This document shows positions 58,101 to 64,000 of a DNA stretch of 64,000 nt, one piece after another. A program made the translations under genes and the position numbers. Numbering within the stretch: the first letter of the stretch is position 1; the number at the start of each line of letters is the position of its first letter. Below the pieces are notes generated by a model. The model was given only the letters and a program-made list of their open reading frames with translations. It searched no databases and was not told the DNA's origin. The stretch covers positions 16,359,701 to 16,423,700 of the forward strand of contig OZ024888.1 of NCBI GenBank assembly GCA_964017195.1. The letters run 5' to 3'. The DNA comes from Siderastrea radians (taxonomy: Eukaryota > Cnidaria > Anthozoa > Scleractinia > Rhizangiidae).

Positions 58101-61100
58101 AATGACGATCGTCAGGAAAACCTACCAAAGCATGAAACTTTCTTAGCACTGTCTGTCCACTTCCCACCTGCTCCACACTGCTTGTAAGAGGGACCTTGAA
58201 GCTGGTATCCCTGCGGACACGTAAACGAGCACTTGGTGTTGATTTTCACCTGTGACGTTACACAGCTGTTTGGTGATATTTTGACGAGGCGACTGACGGT
58301 AAGAGCTGGACACTTTGCGACTAAATTAAAAAAAAGGAGTAATCAGGAACAAGAGAAGTCCAAAGGCCAAAATCAAGGGAATATGCACTCGTTATAGTTA
58401 CCAGCCATAGCAGTTGACGAATGAATTGGAAATGAAATGGAATTGCTGCTTTGTAAGGTTTATTTATTTGCGCGGTCTTTATAGCTTTCTCTGTATAAGC
58501 GGCTTCGGATGAAAATGCCGGCCCATTAAGAAATTGACCATCTTATACGACGTGATATAAAGTTTAAATACCTTAGACTTCGTTTTAGTTATCGAGTGGT
58601 GTGTTATTTTGTACGTAGTTAAACGTAAGTGGCTTATCAAACTTACAAAAGTAAAACTAAATTATAGAAAGTTATGAGGTTTCTCAAAAAGTCAAGTCTA
58701 GCCCCATATTTTCAACTTCCACCAAAAGGCCAGGTCGCAAAATAGACAGCAATAAAATAGATTGTGCTCTCTAACTCACCATTGATTTCGCAAACGTAAT
58801 GATGAGCATGGTGACATTCGTGATCATTCCACTTCCATCTACGTTCCGGCCTAATTTCTCCACATTCTTCGCCAACATTATTAGGCTCGCCGTCACTCCA
58901 GGCAGTGTAAATAGCCTGTGTTCCATCAACCCAGAGCCAGCGTGATTTGTCCTTGGGATCCCTGTGTAAACCAATCCATGTTTCGTGTGATATCTTTGGG
59001 CCAAGTGCCTGTTGTTCAGCCTGTGACTTTATCATAACAAGCGTAGATCCCAGTGCTTCACAAGCCGATTTTGCTGAATTCCAGTTCACGGCTTTTGACG
59101 AAATCTTGTAGCACGATCCTTGCAGGTAGAACCAGTTACTTGGGCATAGCCCTATAGTTTAAGACAATTTAAGTTAAACTTTAAGTAATTAGTGCAAAAT
59201 AGCTGTAAGTTTCAAATTATGTCTGACCGTAGCCGCTTTACATATTATTTACTAAATGTTATAACGACTTTCATTAAATCCCCGAAGAAGGTCGGCTTGA
59301 CTGTCCCAAACATCGACAAAGCAAATGCTCTAGCATCCTCGGAGACCCAGGGGCAGCTAGTCGGGACAACGGGATTTTCAGAGGCGAAAGTTTACAACAA
59401 GAGCGGGAGAGCCCCTGGGCACTTACTCTTACCGAACGAGTTCCAGAAGCGTTTGAAATCCCGCCTTCTGATTGGCCAGAAAAATATTTTTCTGGCCAAT
59501 CAGCGAAGAGGAACAGCCGGGCGACTCTCATGTCTTCTTACACGAGGTTGTTTTCCTCATCGAACGGCGTAGTAGCGTGGCCCGTTCAACGAGAACATTT
59601 TTGAGCGGGAGAGCTTCAGAAAAATAAATAAATAATAAATAAACAAAGCTGAAGAAATCGCAAACTATAACGTGGCCGCAAGAAAACAAACACTCACCGG
59701 GATTTTTCACGGCGGACTTATCGAAGGTATCGTACATTTTTAGAGCTAGCGACTTCCCCTTTCTCAAGTGTTGCATGAGGCTAATAGCTACTCGAGTAAA
59801 CGATGTTGCTAATTATTTCTCCTTGTTCGTTGAACTACGTCTGAAACTTTCCACGGGAATCTCCGATGCACGGGCCACGCAACTATGTCGCTCGAGCGTG
59901 GGAACCACAGTTAACCAAAGCGTAATATGAGTGTTTGTATGGAACTGAAATTCGATCGAAAATAATCGGCGGTTTTCCGCTGAAAATGCATTAAAATGGA
60001 AATACAGTTTGAAAAACATTACCTGCTATGTGTTTGCTGCGTTTTTATTGCTTTTCCGAGCTTCTGGAGGCCGATCTGGGCGATTTTCTGCTTAACGGTC
60101 GATGCGACGTCATGTCACGTACTAGAGAGAACTAGTTCTCTCTAGTACGTGACATGACACGCTTGACCAACATAGTTGCGTGGCCCGTGCATCAGTGATG
60201 GAAAGTTTCAGACGAAGATCAACGAAGAAGGAGAAATAATTAGTTACATTGGAGAAAGAGGAAGTCGCTAGCTCTAAAAATGTACGATACCTTCGATAAG
60301 TCCGCCGTGAAAAATCCCGGTGAGTGTTTGTTTTCTTGCGGCCACGTTATAGTTCGCGATTTCCTCAACTTCGTTTATTTATTATTTATTTATTTTTTCT
60401 GAAGCTCTCCTCAAAAATGTTCCCGTTGAACGGGCCACGCTACTACGGCGTTCGATGAGGAAAACAACCTCGTGTAAGAAGACATAAGAGTCATCCGGCT
60501 GTTCCTCTTTGCTGATTGGCCAGAAAAATATTTTTCTGGCCAATCAGAAGGCGGGATTTCAAACGCTTCTGGAACTCGTTCGGTAAGAGTAAGTGCCCAG
60601 GGGCTCTCCCGCTCTTGTTGTAAACTTTCGCCCATGAAAATCTCGTTGTCCCGACTAGCTGCCCCTGGGTTTTCGAGGATGATGCTCTAGTCGTTCTTTA
60701 TACTTTGCTACCACAAAGAGAAATTGAAACGCTAAAACAATGTCTTATTAGACGGTTTAGTGTTAGCATCGTGGGATATTGTTACGAGCCACGATTATTT
60801 TGAACTACAAGAGACGAATAGATATATCCCGCCTACATATTCAAACTTCAAATTATGAGATATTTATCATTAGACTAAAACAAATCTGATTTTCGATTTC
60901 TGTTTTTTTTTTGTTATCAAGAGATGATAGTGATGATGATGATGATGATGATGATAACGTTTGTAAGCTGCAAAATTATTCAAGAACTTAGGGTACAAGA
61001 GACAAAGCCCCGGATTGTTAACCAACATTATCAACCTGTGTGATGCGGGTTATGTGGGCTATACGATGGGGGCACTTACACGAAGGTGTACAGGGACATA

Positions 61101-62254
61101 AACAACAGTCATCTTCCATATACAAACACTATCATAACATGCACGGGAAGGTCCCTGAAGACCTTGCAAAGACCGGTCCATGAAGGAAGGTCCCTGAAGA
61201 CCGTGCAAAATGACTGTATTCGTGCGAAAGTAGTACATTTTCACACTCTCTGTTCGGCTTATTTAGCGATGACACTGCTTCTTGATATACATTTTGTAAG
61301 TTACCTTGACAATGGCGTCCTGACTATTCCGAAACGTCGGTTTTTATCGTTTTTTTTTTTTTTTTTTGCTTTTCTATGCTTTAGTAAACCATTATTGATA
61401 AAGAGGGAGCCAGAGTTAATCCTTAGTTGGTGTAAACCATTAACGTTCTGCGGTTTGAAGATCTTGCATGTGATTGGCCAAAACAGAATCAACATTCCAC
61501 AAATAATTTTTTTCTAAACCGTTCATGGTTTAGAAAGCCATGGATAGAGAGCCGGGAATAGGAAATTTTCGCTGAATTTCGACGGAAAGGCCAGGCTTGC
61601 TTAAACCGCTGTGGAGTAATAAATATTTGATTGAAGTTGCCAAGCGATTCAAAAGAGTATTTTGGGTAGTGAAGTTGAAAGATTTTCCGACCTTGAGCAT
61701 ACCATAACTGAATTAGCCACGTGCTTCAGTTGCATGTCACTCATAAATTGTCGTCTGACTCAAACTAAGAGCGCGGTACGCTCCCTTCAAAAAGATCCTT
61801 TCCTTGGTTAGGCCAATTGCCTTTACTTGTTATTCCACTAGTAGTGCTCACCTTGGTCATTTGCTGCCTTGTCCTCGTTGATATCTTCACTTTCTTCGTT
61901 AGCATATCCACCTATCTCGCCAGCGTCTGCAAAGTCTGCCAAAAAAAAAAAAAATTCTGGATGTCAAGGTGAAAACAAAATAAAGCCGGAGAAGTTATTT
62001 TTCGTTCAATGCCATGTGAAAGACGGTTTTCATATTAATGTCATGTAAAAATGTAATATGCCTTTAGTGTCCGTTCGGAAAGATACGTGGGTTAAATCTT
62101 TGCTGGTATCCAAGGAATTAGCAACGTCTAGTTTAGGCGAATCATCGAGACTGCTCGGTACATCCTTGTAGGAAAAACGTTTTTCCAAGGATTCTGCATC
62201 ATAAATGGCAAGAACTGCGAGAAAGAGAACGCTCCCTTGCATAACGCTCGTCAT
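55178..62254 (-). CDS. Lectin gene E: N-terminal region, C-type lectin, sushi, EGF, ZP, transmembrane protein (665 aa)
   Basis: Minus-strand exons: 62254-62062 ([20 protein letters not shown] signal peptide plus linker), 61935-61852 ([14 protein letters not shown]), 59151-58780 lectin (residues ~93-216), 58320-58126 sushi, 58009-57881 calcium-binding EGF, 56992-56407 and 55839-55538 ZP (~325-620), 55314-55178 transmembrane and stop. The sum is 1998 bases, an exact multiple of three. The lectin keeps DGEPNN and WKWND, so calcium and mannose-type sugar binding is expected. The ZP ends with GRGRR and [11 protein letters not shown] before the membrane segment. The first donor is GC (AAAG|GCATAT) where gene C has GT. 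Exon 2 and the lectin exon are 2.7 kb apart and enclose a large palindromic element. Likely a type I surface glycoprotein. Confidence 0.85.
59334..60681. mobile_element. 1.35-kb fold-back (Mutator-like?) element with ~500-bp inverted arms and 9-bp target duplication
   Basis: The left end CATCCTCGGAGACCCAGGGG is inverted at the right end (two differences). Similarity continues inward for most of each arm, past CGTACATTTTTAGAGCTAGC and on to GATGCACGGGCCACGCAACT. Each arm holds a 30-bp perfect palindrome (59471-59500 and 60515-60544). The centre has a 50-bp perfect palindrome (60109-60158). ATGCTCTAG flanks both ends (59325-59333 and 60682-60690). There is no protein, so it is non-autonomous. 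A 9-bp duplication with long arms fits Mutator-like elements. Confidence 0.8.
60931..60956. repeat. (GAT)n microsatellite
   Basis: About eight GAT units in the large intron of gene E, just outside the fold-back element. Confidence 0.85.
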
Positions 62255-64000
62255 TTCTGCTTCAGAATGTACACTCCTTAATTCACTGCGTTTTCTCAAA
62301 ACATGAAAAACTGCACGATTATTTCGCTGATAATGGAGTAATGAGCCACTTGAGAGTAGAAGGGCAAATACAACTGGCACACTTTGTTTCTGATAGAAAC
62401 GTGTCTGAGTGAAATCCGAAACCAATAACAGTTTATTGTTTTGCATGGAGTAAAAAAACAATAAAAGTGCACCAACTAGGAAATTCATCGTGATAGCCAT
62501 CCGTTCTAATTAATCCACGGTTGCCAGAAAAAGAAGTTACAAGCCTGAGAAATTAAAAAAGTGAGGAAACCAAAAGTTAGAGTTAGAGTTTTGACACCTA
62601 AAAGTTTCCATTTTGTAAAACGTTTTAAGTTTTGAAACTTAACAGTTTCCATTTTGTAACACGTTATCCTTATTAACAATTCCTTCTAGTTTTTTTTGCT
62701 CGGACGTTTGCCAGGCGTACAGGGCTCTCATATGCAAATTGTTGAGCCTGAAATAGCTGCACTTGTGATCAATCAAAGTGTATTTTTGTGATTGGTTCAA
62801 GGTTTCATACTAGTCAGAGAAAATCATATCTGGACTCTCAGGTGACTAATGCAATCAGATAAATGAAGTATGAATTTGTTCAACCACTGGCCAATACTAG
62901 GCTTGAAAACATGCGTATCTACACACTCTTTGTTCTCGTGAGGAAACCAAAAGGTAGAGTTTTGCACTTAAAACTAGTTAACTATTGATGGGTATCTGAA
63001 AGTGTCGCTCGCGAAACTTTTGTCATTGTTGATGTTTACAATGCAAATAACAACTAAAAACGACCTGGTCAAAAGCCAAACCATTCATGACATTTGCCAA
63101 GTAAACAACTTGAGACGGTCTGGATTTCTGTCAGCATACCACTCATTCGTATATTTGATCAAGAATAACTTATTTTGAGAAAAATGAAAGGAACGTTTGA
63201 GGACATCACGAAAGCGAGGCCAAAGCACACACACCAGTTTCGAGCCCGGCAAAAAATCTTCGGGGGCTAAATTGGTGTCCGCTATAAAGAGAAACAGAAT
63301 CTCAACTTTTATGCCGAGGACACCCAGCAAGAGATTGAGATTGCTCCTTCGTTGAACACAATAAAATTGCAAACAAAATGGTGATGTTTCAAACATTTGG
63401 ACCAAGTTTATGCACAGTCGCTTTCTTGAAAACGGGCTGAAATCATGAATTGTACTGACAGCGTTCTACAAGAACCGAATAAGCCCTAGGCTTATGGAAT
63501 ATTATAAGGGTTTTTGGGTGGGCTAATAAACTGGGGGGGGGGGGAATATCCTGGGGTGACTTATAAACACTATTATTGAAAAAAAAATCTGCGTAGGAAA
63601 CCTTGCAAAAATTAAGAGAAATACCTTCAGTTTCACTCTTTATAATAAAGAGATAAAATTGATAAAACCGTTTATAAAAAACGAGTATTCTGCAATTTAA
63701 TTTAGTAGCAGAAGTGGTAAATATTTGAGATTTCATCTCCAAACAGAAGCGAATAAAAGAGGAACATTTATTATAAATCTAGTCAGATGCTTTGATGTCC
63801 ATGTCAGAGATCAATAAAACGACAGTAGTAACACTGAATGAGTAGACTGAAAATCTTTATTACTTAACGACGCAGTTAGCTATTGTCTTGTGTTTAAACT
63901 AGGCTTTAAGGAGACAAGCTCTGCTTATTTAGAGGAAAATGAAAACAAAAACAACAACAACAACAACAACAAAAAGCGCGCCTCTGACATAAATGCACTA
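62255..64000 (-). other. 5' flank of gene E
   Basis: It aligns in patches with 45.1-45.7 kb and 52.9-53.9 kb. A further open stretch upstream of the ATG in frame (to 62500) exists, but in gene C the equivalent part is divergent, so I treat it as 5' UTR. A G-run is at about 63533-63544. The final 135 bases repeat 53718-53852. Confidence 0.4.

Noticed and set aside
59192..59572. Plus-strand open frame in the large intron of gene E
   Set aside because: It runs across the border and left arm of the palindromic element and has no protein-family features.
62255..62500. N-terminal extension of gene E in frame upstream of its ATG
   Set aside because: The corresponding region of gene C is poorly conserved, while the MTS.M.G start with a hydrophobic core is shared. 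The extension is treated as 5' UTR.
1..64000. CRISPR arrays, bacterial operons or rRNA
   Set aside because: No spaced direct repeats of that type, no Shine-Dalgarno-led gene strings and no rRNA-like sequence. The split genes and retroelements are animal.

Overview
This window is animal nuclear DNA, most likely from an anthozoan and probably a stony coral. The genes are split into short exons with GT-AG introns, and most exon borders are phase 1. The proteins are secreted or membrane mosaics of PAN, EGF, sushi, C-type lectin, fibrinogen-like and zona pellucida (ZP) domains. Introns and intergenic DNA are filled with LINEs, a BEL/Pao element, tyrosine-recombinase elements, tRNA-derived SINEs and palindromic DNA elements. 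I see no bacterial, organellar or CRISPR features. The species is an inference, not something I could test.

Layout. 0-4.4 kb: the 3' part of a + strand gene encoding PAN, EGF, calcium-binding EGF and fibrinogen-like domains. 4.4-12.6 kb: gene-poor repeat DNA with two SINE copies, a tyrosine-recombinase fragment, fold-back repeats, a LINE fragment and a relic of the lectin-gene 3' flank. 12.7-20.6 kb: a tandemly duplicated promoter plus signal-peptide exon; the second copy is interrupted by a decayed BEL/Pao retrotransposon that itself carries a nested small DNA element. 20.3-28.4 kb: lectin-ZP gene B (+), with a Crypton-like recombinase element in its first intron. 28.4-39.5 kb: the convergent 3' flanks of genes B and C, a terminal-inverted-repeat element, a small two-exon minus-strand gene with an RFX X-box upstream, and a 5'-truncated LINE. 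39.5-45 kb: lectin-ZP gene C (-). 46.2-54 kb: a dead lectin-sushi copy, LINE fragments, a SINE and an orphan copy of the 5' flank. 55.2-62.3 kb: lectin-ZP gene E (-), whose large intron holds a 1.35 kb palindromic element. 62.3-64 kb: its 5' flank, which nearly repeats 53.7 kb.

The theme is one gene family in an expanding cluster. Genes B, C and E share a core: mannose-type C-type lectin (EPN and WND motifs), sushi, calcium-binding EGF, ZP domain, basic cleavage site, transmembrane segment and short tail. B differs from C and E at the N-terminus and has an extra sushi exon. B lies tail-to-tail with C and E. C has a frameshift in its signal-peptide exon, and a fourth copy is plainly dead. Family knowledge suggests glycan-binding cell-surface or filament-forming receptors, but function is inferred from domains only.
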